A stretch of DNA of 64,000 nucleotides from Carya illinoinensis. Its lineage: Eukaryota > Streptophyta > Magnoliopsida > Fagales > Juglandaceae. Position numbers and translations under genes: made by a program. The stretch covers positions 41,139,467-41,203,466 of the forward strand of contig NC_056758.1 of the NCBI RefSeq assembly GCF_018687715.1, written 5' to 3'. Of this stretch, positions 28,501 through 38,181 are shown piece by piece (positions within the stretch are counted from its first letter, which is position 1; each line of letters opens with the position of its first letter). The notes under the pieces were generated by a model. The model searched no databases, had not been told where the DNA came from, and saw only the letters and a program-made list of their open reading frames with translations.

Positions 28501-29064
28501 ACGAGGTTGGTGAGAAAAAGATGCTGGGCCCTGACTTAGATCAAAATATGCAAGAAAAAGTAGCTATCATCAGAAAGAGACTTGCCTTAGCTCAAGAGAG
28601 ACAAAAGAAATATGTCGATCATAGAAGAAGGGAGCTGCACTTTGAGGTAGGAGACAAAGTATTCCTTCGGGTAGCTCCAATGAAAGGAGTTATGAGATTC
28701 GGCAAGAAAGACAAATTAACCCCAAGATACATTAGCCCATTTGAGATTCTTGAAAAGATAGGAGCAGTTGCGTATTGACTCGCACTACCCTCAGAATTTT
28801 CAGTCATGCATAATGTTTTCCATGTTTCAATGCTTCGGAAATATGTGCATGACCCTACACGTGTTGGATTATGCACCTCTCCAAGTGCATAAAGATTTCT
28901 CATATGAGGAAGCACCAGTCCGAATCTTAGATCGGGAGGTTCGAGTACTTCACAATAAAACCATTCCGATGGTCAAAATGCTTTGGAACCACCACACTGA
29001 GCAAGAGGCAACCTGGGAACATGAGGACGACGTGAGAATTAAATATCCCACTCTTTTTCTTTGA
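25530..29064 (+). pseudogene. Decayed gypsy gag-pol polyprotein
   Basis: Retroelement polyprotein of a Ty3/gypsy chromovirus, described with its breaks only. The CCHC knuckle is at about 25530-25575. The protease motif at about 25730 reads FDFGATHSF, with Phe where DSG is usual. The reverse transcriptase core at about 26730 has FIDD. RNase H is around 27150-27500. The integrase zinc-binding region is at about 27800-27945, followed by the catalytic core with the MDF, SDRDSRF and SERTIQ acidic positions. A chromodomain lies at about 28915-29045. Breaks: TGA at 26429, a frameshift between about 27115 and 27150, TAG at 27942, TAG at 28125 and TGA at 28776. Two of these are CGA-to-TGA type at conserved Arg positions. 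It is inactive. Confidence 0.9.
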
Positions 29065-29110
29065 GGTACATTCAATCTCGAGGACGATATTATTTTAAGG
29101 TGGGGAGAGT

Positions 29111-29838
29111 TGTAATACCCTAGTCTTACTACGTGAGTCTTTACGTCATTTTATTTTATTTCTTAAGTTAAATATGTTCATGTAAAGATTTTTATTATTT
29201 TATTTTAGATGAGTGTGTTTTTATTTTTATGTGGGTTGTTAAAATAAATTAAGTACATGATTTTTAAGGCCTTATAGTATTTTCTCTTTAAACTCTAAAA
29301 TTTTTTTATTTATGAAAGAGCACAAATGATTCCCACCATTGGATTGGTAGTTGGAATAGTTATCTTCCTAAATCTAATCCTAGCCCTCCATTTTCTTAAA
29401 CTTTTAATGACAAAAAATTTAACTAAGCTTTCTTCTCTTATAAACCGCCGGTCTACACCTAACAAATGAAGAATTTTCCTTCAAACCGTCGGTCTACACC
29501 TAACAAATGAGGAATTTCCCTTCAAACCGTCGGTCTACACCTAACAAATGAAGAATTTTTCCTTTAAATCGTCGGTCTACACCTAACAAATGAAGAACAA
29601 GTCTTCTTCACCTCCATTTCCATGCTAGCCAACGCCACTTCCCTCTTTTCTTCTCATTTTCAAGAAATCAAATTCCTCTCATTTTCTTCAAGTTTTGGAC
29701 CTTCACTTCACCTCTTGAAAGAATCTAGGAGCTTAAGGTAAATTGTTTAATGTGATTTAATGTGATTTTGAAAGCTAACTAAATTGTTTAGCTTATGTTT
29801 TGATGTTATGTTTTATATATATACATATATGCTCTGTT
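29111..29838 (+). mobile_element. Truncated direct 3' LTR
   Basis: This is the first 728 bp of the LTR, beginning TGTAATACCC right after the purine-rich tract. It breaks off after ATATATGCTCTGTTT at 29838, where the inverted LTR starts. It shares high identity with the last part (in reverse) of 29839-32421. It contains an about 41-bp tandem repeat with TCTACACCTAACAAATGA, four copies at 29444-29598. Confidence 0.88.
29444..29598. repeat. 41-bp tandem repeat in LTR, four copies
   Basis: The units read ACCGTCGGTCTACACCTAAC followed by AAATGAAGAATTT. The mirror-image array in the inverted LTR is at about 31880-32045, also four copies with independent substitutions. Confidence 0.88.
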
Positions 29839-31454
29839 TGTCACAACCCCACCCTATCAAGAGCGAGACTGTGATCCCGTACCTGTTCTTTTTTTTTTTT
29901 TATTATAACAGTAAATTTATTTCTAAATGAATGCCCATATTGTTATTAGTATTATTATTATTATTATTTTATTAATTTTTTTTAAAAGATAATGCGTGAC
30001 GATTCGAACGCATCACGCATAAATTCTAATTTCTAACTGAAAGAAATATTTAATAGACATACCTTTACATTCCTTTACAAAGGACTCTCAGAGTCCGTCA
30101 TCCATTTATTTAACGTAACTACTTTAAACAAAAAGGGATTCAGTCCTTTCAGTCTTTACAAAAGAAAACTAACTTAAAGCATGAGGGGTATCCATTACCC
30201 CACTATATACCTTATATCCGAAGGTATCTTGTATAGAAGTTAACTCAATAAAACATCCCTGTGTGGGGTCCAGTATTAAAACATAAGAAACATATATCTT
30301 CATTAAAAGAAACCAAACTACCCAGGGACTACTAAACGTCGGCCCCTCCCTCCTCAGCAATACTCAGCTCCTCAGTAGATTCGTCTGTACTTGGACGTTT
30401 AAAATATAAATACAAAGTGAGTCTAATACTCAGTAAGCAGTACACCATGCTGTTAACTTAATAAGCATATAGTACTTTCTTTTGAAAACATGCATCCATA
30501 AACCAATACTAATTCTAACAATACTTCCATGCATATGCTTTCTTTATAACATCATGCATACACTTACTTCTTACTATCATGCATATACTCACTTCATACT
30601 TTCATGCAAAATCTTTATTTCTTATTTTCATACATACTTATATATCGTATCTTCATGCATACACTTAATTTAATCTTCCACTTTCTTTTGGCCAACACAC
30701 TATTACACCCCGTGTGTTGGGGTTAGCGGTCCTATTGGACCTGGATCCCACCCGTGGCCACAGGTTAGGAACCCCTTTCTATCAGAGAGCAGCACTGGGT
30801 GCACTACTAGTACTACTTACCCGGCATTGCAATCTGCCCATTTCTTTGATATCATTTCCTTTCATGTGGTCATTACATATTTTCATACATTAATTCATTC
30901 ATTTTCTTTCTTTGAAAACAACATTTTCAATATCTTCCTTAGTCCGATGAATATGCTTTTATTTTAGAAAAAATAGCATTTTATGTCATGCTTACATATA
31001 AATAAAATTTTAGTTATTTCAAGAAGCATGTATAAAAATTTCATGACTTAGGGTCTACATGCATGCATTACCATATACACATACAATCAATTATAATCGA
31101 TAGGATACTTAACAGGGGCTACCAAGAAAGGCTTGTACATAATATAAACTCATTTATTCTTTAATTAGAGGAACGTTTGGAAAGAGATAGAGATATATTC
31201 TTCCACAAGAGAACTTGGCGTGGGCGCATGGTCATAACTACTTACCTCGATCCGCTGCAATCCCTTTAACTTCAGAAAATCCTAATCCAATAATAAATAA
31301 CAAGTGTGTTAAAACTCATCCAACATCCTTTAGATCCCCTTTTAATGATGGCTAAAATATTATAAATCTAACGTCGTTTTCTACCCTTAATGTTACTTCA
31401 AATAACTACCCTCTCGACAAATCCTTACAAGAGTAACATAAGAAGATAGTTAAT

Positions 31455-31690
31455 TTAGTTAACATAACATCAAAACAGCTCTATATATGCATTTAATCAC
31501 TTAAAACATAACATAATTATATATATATACAAAACACCACATCAAAACAGCCCTATATATAATTAATCCCTTAAAACAGAGCATATATGTAGATATACAA
31601 AACATAACATCAAAACAGCCCTATATATATAATTAATCCCTTAAAACAAAGCATATATGTATATATATAAAACATAACATCAAAACATAA
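31455..31690. repeat. About 72-bp tandem repeat in inverted LTR
   Basis: Roughly three copies carry ACATCAAAACAGCCCTATAT and CCCTTAAAACA. The direct LTR was cut off exactly at the start of this array. Confidence 0.8.
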
Positions 31691-32319
31691 GCTAAACAAT
31701 TTAGTTAGCTTCCAAAATCACATTAAATCACATTAAACAATTTACCTTAAGCTCCTAGATTCTTTCAACAGGTGAAGTGAAGGTCCGAAGCTTGAAGAAA
31801 ATGAGAGGAGTTTGATTTCTTGAAAAGGAGAAGAAAAGAGGGAAGTGGCGTTGGCTAGCATGGAAAGGGAGGTGAAGAAGACTTGTTCTTCATTTGTTAG
31901 ATATAGACTGACGGTTTGAAGGGGAAATTCTTTATTTGTTAGGTGTAGATCGACGGTTTGAAGGGGAAATTCTTCATTTGTTAGGTGTAGACCGACGGTT
32001 TGAAGGGAAATTCTTCATTTGTTAGGTGTAGACCGACGGTTCATAAGAGAAGAAGGCTTAGTTAAATTTTTGGTTATTAAAAGCTTAAGGAAATGGAGGG
32101 TTAGTATTAGATTTAGGAAGATAACTATTCCAACTACCAATCCAATGGTGGGAATCATTTGTGCTCTTTCATAAATAATAAAATTTTAGGGTTTAAAGAG
32201 AAAATACTATAAGTTCTTAAAAATCATGTACTTAATTTATTTTAACAACCCACATAAAAATAAAAACACACCCATCTAAAATAAAATAATAAAAATATTT
32301 ACATGAACATATTTAACTT

Positions 32320-32415
32320 AAGAAATAAAATAAAATGACATAAAGACTCACATAGTAAGACTAGGGTAAGAAATAAAATAAAATGACATAAAGACTCACA
32401 TAGTAAGACTAGGGT
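32320..32415. repeat. Perfect 48-bp tandem duplication near the LTR terminus
   Basis: Two identical 48-bp units (AAGAAATAAAATAAAATGAC ... ACTAGGGT) lie at 32320-32367 and 32368-32415, next to the terminal ATTACA. The direct LTR has a single copy. Confidence 0.93.
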
Positions 32416-32983
32416 ATTACAGATGCCCCCGTTGCTCTTTCTTTTGTTGATACCTATACAGGAAAGGAGCTTAAATCATTGGGTCTCATTCACTCCTGTG
32501 CACAAGTTATTCCTCTGCCATTTACTGATTCAACTGAACAGCATCTCCATCTTCTGATGGATGCTGAGAAGCATGCACATTTATACCCAAGAACTTCTGA
32601 GGCTATTGGTATTCTTCAACACGAGTTTTCAAACATATACTGGTACTCGGTTGAGGCTGATAATGGCATCATTAGAGGGCATGTCTTGACGAGCAATTGC
32701 ATTGGCATGGTGGATGAATACTGCTTCACCTCCAGGGAGCTATGGTCAATTGTATTTCCGTCTGAGTCAGAAAAGATCATAGAAACTGCGACAAGAAAGT
32801 AATGAGGTACCTTTTCTTATTAATGTTCTTGAAGTGATTGAGATCATTATGTTTTCAGCATCAAATTGTCATAGGGTAATACAGACTATTACTAATCTGA
32901 TTGGTAGACCCACCACTGTAACCAATCAGATGAGTAGTGTGTTCCCCCCCCTCCCCCCAAAAAAAACAAAATCAAACCCATTC

Positions 32984-32987
<4 letters not shown>

Positions 32988-33019
<32 letters not shown>
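32988..33019. repeat. Poly-A run (32 bp)
   Basis: The run lies in an intron of the EMC1 pseudogene. No retroelement body is attached that I can recognise. Confidence 0.9.
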
Positions 33020-33020
<1 letters not shown>

Positions 33021-33264
33021 AAAACCCAAGAAAACACTTTGATTGTTCATCCGTAGTTTTTTGTGATTTGCCCGTGCTTATTGCTGTAGATGGTTGTTAT
33101 TATTTTTTTATTTGCATTCTCTAGGTGGTTCATACTCAAGCAAAGGCTATAGCTGATCAAGATGTTATGTATAAATATATATCCAAAAATTTACTTTTTG
33201 TGGCAACTAGTGCACCAAAAGCCAATGGTGAATTTGGAATGGCCCAGCTGGAGGAGGCGTGGTT

Positions 33265-33609
33265 ATAGTTTTTGGTACGGTATAGGTATGGTACCTGTTT
33301 CGTACCGGCTGAAATACCGGCCGTACCGGCCTGTATTTCGGCCTGTACCGACCGGTATTTTGGCCATAATCTTTTTTTTTTCTTCTCATTTTTTTAAGCT
33401 ATAGTCTTATTTTTTGACCCCCAATTCATACTAGACTATTTATAATTTATATATACATATGTATTCATGTATAATTTATTCATATATAGACTATTAGTTT
33501 GAAATATAATTTATTTATATATCGACTATCCCGAAACGGTACTGGTATCGAAATATTTCGTTCCAGTGTCTTGACCGGTATGAAATCCGGTACGGTATTC
33601 AAAACATTG
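33265..33609. mobile_element. 345-bp MITE with 9-bp target duplication
   Basis: The insertion splits an EMC1 pseudogene exon. The 9-bp sequence GGCGTGGTT stands on both sides (33256-33264 and 33610-33618). With one copy removed the EMC1 reading continues without loss across the junction (EEAW then LVVYLID). The ends are imperfect inverted repeats (ATAGTTTTTGGTACGGTA versus AATGTTTTGAATACCGTA), and the interior is rich in GTACCGG/CCGGTAC. A 9-bp duplication points to a Mutator-type non-autonomous element. Confidence 0.88.
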
Positions 33610-35202
33610 GGCGTGGTTGGTTGTATACTTGATCGATACTGTAACCGGTTGTATTTTGCATCGCATGACTCATCGTGGCTCACAGGTTCCTGTTCATGCT
33701 GTAAGTTCTGCAATCTAGTTGGCCACTTTATAGTCATTAGTGAAAGGTATTCCTTCATGTGTTTATGCATTTTTTAGGTTCTTAACGAGAATTGGGTTGT
33801 CTACCACTACTTCAATCTTAGAGCACACAGATATGAGATGTCTGTCATGGAGATCTATGATCAGTCTTGGGCGGTATACCAGTAAACTTGAATCCCTAAT
33901 TTGGTGGTCGGTGGAGTTTCATTTCAAATTACTATATTTTTTAATTGAATGCAATTCACAGGACAGCAAGGATGTCTGGAAGCTAGTTGTTGGAAAGCAT
34001 AATCTTACTTCACCAATTTCCTTGTATTCTCGACCAGAGGTGATAACAAAATTGCAGTCTTACTTTTTCACCCACTCTGTGAAAGCAATAGCAGTGACAT
34101 CAATGGCCAAGGGCATAACTTCAAAGCAGCTTCTTATCGGTACCATTGATGATCGGGTCGGTTCACATACCCCTTTTTTTTTTGTGCCACTTTGATTTGT
34201 TTGTTCATTGTTAATATTATGATGGGGAAGAGGGAAGAGACATGTTTGAGATGGAACCTGTTTTCTTTATATGCGCACTTAAGGTTCCTGCCTTTTTCAG
34301 GTTTTGGCTCTTGATAAGCGTTATTTAGATCCTCGTTGATCTCTTGACCCTACACAAGCTGAGAAAGAAGAAGGCATTATACCTCTAACGGATTCCTTGC
34401 CCATTATACCTCAGGTATGTTGACCATGTGATTGACTTATCATTAGTGTTGTAATTGGCATTATTGCTTCTGTTATTTTCTGATGAAGCAATGGGTTTTT
34501 GTTGAGATGGTCTTTTTTCAGCTGCAGTCTGTAGGTATCCCTCAAATTTTCAGCCATAGCATGAATTTTTTTTATTATTAATTTTTTTTTTTTTTGCAAA
34601 GATTTATCCTCTTTCCTTTTCTATTTAATAGGACTTGCTTTTGTAGAGCTAACAATCAACTGTGTTTTTATGGGTTGACCTTGGTTTTGGTGGTTCAAGT
34701 TTGATGCTAAAATTTCTATTGCAACAAAAAGAGTGTTGATGAAAACCAACAAGAACTTTTGCACATACCTAGTAATCATTAGATAGCGTGGTCTGACCAT
34801 CCATTCTTGCCAGGCAGATGCTTTGCCAAGTTCCTGGATCCTAGATATACGTGTTGTTATAACTTCCGAATGTATAATTGGTACCTGACATTATAAATCC
34901 AAGTTTGGGTAAATGGTAAATGTAACTGGCCTCATAATTAGAAATAATTTATTTCTGTTTATAAGTATAATTATAAAGAAGTCATTAAACTTTGTTAGAT
35001 AGCAATGACCTTTAAATTTTAGTAGTGTTTGGACTACAAAGCTTGCCTCATGTTAAGGTGCCATGGTCTCTAATAGTTTCAAAACATTGGTTAGACAGTC
35101 AGCATGGCTATCTTGCGTTTTACGGATCCATGCTTACTGATCTTTAGCCTTCGGGAATTTGTATGTCGTCAAGGAGCCAAACAATGAGATTGTCTTTTTT
35201 TT

Positions 35203-35213
<11 letters not shown>

Positions 35214-35234
<21 letters not shown>

Positions 35235-35235
35235 G
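35214..35235. repeat. Poly-G run (22 bp)
   Basis: It follows a T-rich tract in an EMC1 pseudogene intron. The exact length may be uncertain in assembly. Confidence 0.85.
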
Positions 35236-35760
35236 AGGGGTGCCTTTTTTTGGTATGCAATTATCTGCATTTTTCGTTCTGTAATACGCTAACACACGTA
35301 TATGAGCGATACCCTCCATGCATTATGGCATGGTTCAGTCTATGAGCTCCATGCTAGGCTTAAGAATGATCTAAGCCAAATTGACCCAAGCTCAATCTTT
35401 AGAAAACCCTGGATTACTTGTGGTATATTTGGTTTAGCAACATGCGTCTGTTTTAATTGTTCCTTGATAAGTCGCTTATACTGATCGTATTGTTAATGCA
35501 GTCCTATGTGACACATGCTCTTAAAGTGGAAGGTCTCCGAGGCATTGTTACGTTAACTGCCAAGTTGGATTCCACAACTCGTCTTTGCATATGGAGTGGA
35601 TATTTTCTTCACTCGAATTGCACCCTCGAGGACATATGATTCACTCACGGAAGATTTCAGCTACGCTTTGCTTCTCTTAACAATAGTTGCCTTCATTGCT
35701 GCAATCTTTGTGACATGGATTACGTCCGAGAGGAAAGGATTACAAGAGAAATGGAGGTGA

Positions 35761-37206
35761 TTCAGCATTCAGTCTGTCCTTTTCCTAACTTCTTCCAACG
35801 TTAAGTGAATTATAGTTTTTACTTTTTACATTAGGTCAGGAGATGATGCCTCCTTAAATCTCCCCTCCCCTCCCCCCCCCCACCCCCCCCCCCCGCCCCA
35901 CCACAACAGCCACCTTTCTTTTTCTTCTTCACCTTTTTTATTTTTTATTTTATTTTTATGGGGTCCAAATTTAGTGGCTTCATGTTGTAAACCCAGGAAT
36001 GCACGAGAACAATTTCATTATTTTTGTGGCAAGATACGTCATAAATCTGTGGCGTCCTTGGGGTCTTGTCACTTGGAGATAGTACCCACTACTTTCTCTG
36101 CATGAGGTCCTTTGTTTACAATTTCATTAAACTACTGGCTAAAACACAGAGATTAGTCGGACTGGCTGCAACACAAGGATTGGTTGGTCCTCTCAAGAGT
36201 TCGGTGTAATCGAAGTTGGGGCTTACCACATGCTAGACTAGATGGTCCATAATCCTATTGCTTTAATTGTATGTAATTCAGAAGAAATTTACCTGTTATT
36301 TGTGTTAGGTAAAGGCAATAATAATTGATGGCCAAAAGTAATATTCGTACCGTACCATGTCGGCCTTCGGTTCGAAACTCAATTGGTGTCAATAATAGGT
36401 GCAAATTTGGTTGTCCTGTGGTCTACCATTTTCATGGAGATGCTACAAAACATTCCTCTTTTTAATGTCTACATACTTTATAAGTTTTACGTAACTCTTT
36501 GATTTGAGAATGAGTATTTTTTTTTTTTTTTTATCATTTGAATTCAAAAAAATGATAATATTTTACTAAATATTTATATAAAAATTATACAACTTTTTCT
36601 ATTTTCTGTTTCTATCCTTTTCCAAGAAGCGTTACTTAAACCATCTAACCTTTTCACGTGATAAAAACGATTCATGTTAGAGGATATCAAGAAAATATAA
36701 ATTACCTTAATCACTTTCACAAAACATCTTATCTTATTTTACTTAATTATTATAAATTTTTTAAATTTTTACGTAAAATAAAATAAACAGTTTAATTTTT
36801 TTTTAATTTTAATATAAAAATAATATTAAATTAATATATTTTAATTTCTTCTTTTCTTATTTAACTTTCAATTTTAATTTCTAACTCATCCCGAAAACCA
36901 ACTTCTTTGTTTAAAGAAATATGATTTTGACCCGAAAACTCAATACACGTGTTAACCTCATATATTTGTGGTAGGAAAATTCATTTGATGTACGAACATA
37001 TGTAGATGGCGACAAAGTTCACGTTCAATCTGATTTCAAATTTGTAAGAGACTGCCACCCAAAACTGTAGCTGCCGCAGTGTACAACCACCCTCTCTTCT
37101 CGGTCTACACCCCCATAATTTTCTTCTGGGTTCGATCCAGCTTTCATTGTATCACCTACTCTCAACCGATCTCCATCATTCTCGTGTTTCCTTTCGTTTT
37201 AGCGCC
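35761..37206. other. Intergenic, upstream of the ARM-repeat gene
   Basis: A C-rich run lies at about 35866-35895. The rest is AT-rich. The last 150 bp before 37207 become C/T-rich, as in a plant 5' UTR. An in-frame upstream ATG at 37147 extends the ORF by 20 codons but is judged less likely as the start. Confidence 0.5.
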
Positions 37207-38181
37207 ATGAAAACTAATCAACCAAAGCTCAAGACCCAACTCTTCTCTTGTGGCTTTTTTCGCCATTGCACTCAAACCGTTCTTAGCCCCACCAGTACTC
37301 CTCACCCTCAAACCTTTCCTCTCTCGTCCTCTGATCTGCCGCTGCCGCCACCACCACAACTCCACCCCGCACCTCGCCGTCCCTCAGTGCCAGAATCCTC
37401 GTCATCTTCTTCATCCTCTTCAACCTCCCAAAGCTTCACTCAGTGGAGGTTCCAACTCCCACACTCGCCCATCCTCCCCAGCCCACCCCCCGTGTCGGAA
37501 CCCATGCCCGAGGGCACCCTCCCATCCGACCCTGTTTCCCTACCACCACCCATTACCTCCTCCGAGCTACAGGAACTCTTCCACATAGCGGAGCTACAAC
37601 TAAGCACCGGCTCTGATCAGGACCGGTTCGCTGCTCTCCAACTCTTGGAGCGCTCACTCGTTCCCAACCCGCCATCGGACCCGGAATGCTCGCCCGAACT
37701 CATGGGCGGAGTGGTGGGAAGTTTGAAAACCCATGCGGGTGCAAAACCCGCGACGAAGATACTACTAGCGCTCTGCTTGGCGGAGGGCAACCGCCACGTG
37801 GCGGTTGAGGCCGGGGCGGTGTCTGCGGTAGTGGAGGCTGTGCCGGAGCTGGACGATGCGGCGGCTGAGAGAGCGCTGGCGGCTCTGGAGCTGATGTGCA
37901 CGGTGCCAGAGGGAGCGGCGGAGGTTCGGGCCCACGCACTGGCGGTGCCGGTGATGGTGGCCGTGATGGGGAGAATGGCGGCGCGCGCCAAGGAGTACGC
38001 GATTAGCGTGCTGGCCGTGATCTACGGGGGCGAGGGGTCGGAGGAACGGCCGGCGCCAGCGGAGGAGGTGGCGCGTGCAGTGGCGTTGGCGTTGAGAGGC
38101 GATTGTAGTGCGAGGGGAAGGAGGAAGGGGGCCCAGCTCTTGAAGGCGCTAGAAGTTGAAGATAACTATGGGGCGGTCTAG
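37207..38181 (+). CDS. Armadillo-repeat family protein, single exon
   Basis: The 324-residue product starts MKTNQPKLKTQLFSCGFFRH. I chose this ATG because the segment before it has no family-like features; the ORF is also open from 37147. Residues about 27-110 are Pro/Ser-rich and probably disordered, with a run of nine Ser. From about residue 118 (SSELQELFHIAELQLSTGSD) the chain becomes helical and Ala/Leu-rich. Repeats such as AVEAGAVSAVVEAVPELDDA and ALAALELMCTVPEGAAEVRA follow the armadillo pattern seen in the C-terminal half of plant U-box (PUB) proteins. There is no U-box here, so E3 ligase activity should not be assumed. The gene is GC-rich (above 60% in its 3' half), intronless and unbroken. 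Its function is unknown; protein-protein scaffolding is the family role. Confidence 0.85.
   Translation: MKTNQPKLKTQLFSCGFFRHCTQTVLSPTSTPHPQTFPLSSSDLPLPPPPQLHPAPRRPSVPESSSSSSSSSTSQSFTQWRFQLPHSPILPSPPPVSEPMPEGTLPSDPVSLPPPITSSELQELFHIAELQLSTGSDQDRFAALQLLERSLVPNPPSDPECSPELMGGVVGSLKTHAGAKPATKILLALCLAEGNRHVAVEAGAVSAVVEAVPELDDAAAERALAALELMCTVPEGAAEVRAHALAVPVMVAVMGRMAARAKEYAISVLAVIYGGEGSEERPAPAEEVARAVALALRGDCSARGRRKGAQLLKALEVEDNYGAV

Larger units (their letters stand above)
25530..29838 (+). mobile_element. Ty3/gypsy chromovirus (Tekay-like), 5'-truncated
   Basis: The order of parts on the plus strand is: gag CCHC knuckle, protease, reverse transcriptase, RNase H, integrase, chromodomain, purine-rich tract (GGTGGGGAGAGT at about 29099), then the start of an LTR (TGTAATACCC at 29111) cut off at 29838. 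This order with a C-terminal chromodomain defines chromoviruses. The 5' LTR, primer site and most of gag are missing. The element occupies the place of the lost EMC1 middle exons. Confidence 0.9.
29839..32421 (-). mobile_element. Complete inverted gypsy LTR (2.58 kb)
   Basis: Read on the minus strand it begins TGTAATACCC at 32421 and ends GGTTGTGACA at 29839, with proper TG...CA termini. It is the same family as the direct LTR at 29111. It adjoins EMC1 pseudogene exon sequence (GATGCCCCC) directly at 32422. Contents: a 48-bp perfect tandem duplication at its start, the 41-bp array, an about 72-bp array at 31455-31690, and a GAGGTAAGTAG donor-like site at about 31240. No 5-bp target duplication can be found because the other flank is rearranged. 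Confidence 0.9.
22078..35760 (+). pseudogene. EMC1: EMC1 (ER membrane protein complex subunit 1) pseudogene
   Basis: EMC1 is the large luminal subunit of the ER insertase complex EMC. Exon relics lie at 22078-22184, 22735-22858, 23359-23421, about 24024-24140, 24665-24778, 24860-24935, 32422-32806, 33125-33700 (split by a MITE), 33778-33875, 33962-34156, 34301-34414 and 35502-35760. They read FSLYDDQVGLMDW, HAVFHTQKTGRKRVVVSIEE, RHVLGANDAVDAVDIALGK, AWSLPDGQMVW, SIEVQQIIQHLGSDIIYAVG, VEADNGIIRGHV, LVVYLIDTVTG, GKHNLTSPISLYSRPEV and the last membrane helix ending GLQEKWR. Lesions: TAG at 22856, a frameshift near 24680, roughly 400 middle residues missing where a gypsy element sits, a 2-bp loss near 32800 giving TAA, the MITE at 33265, TGA at 34337 (CGA to TGA) and a 2-bp loss near 35582. 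It cannot encode EMC1; a functional copy presumably exists elsewhere. Introns remain, so this is not a processed copy. Confidence 0.93.
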
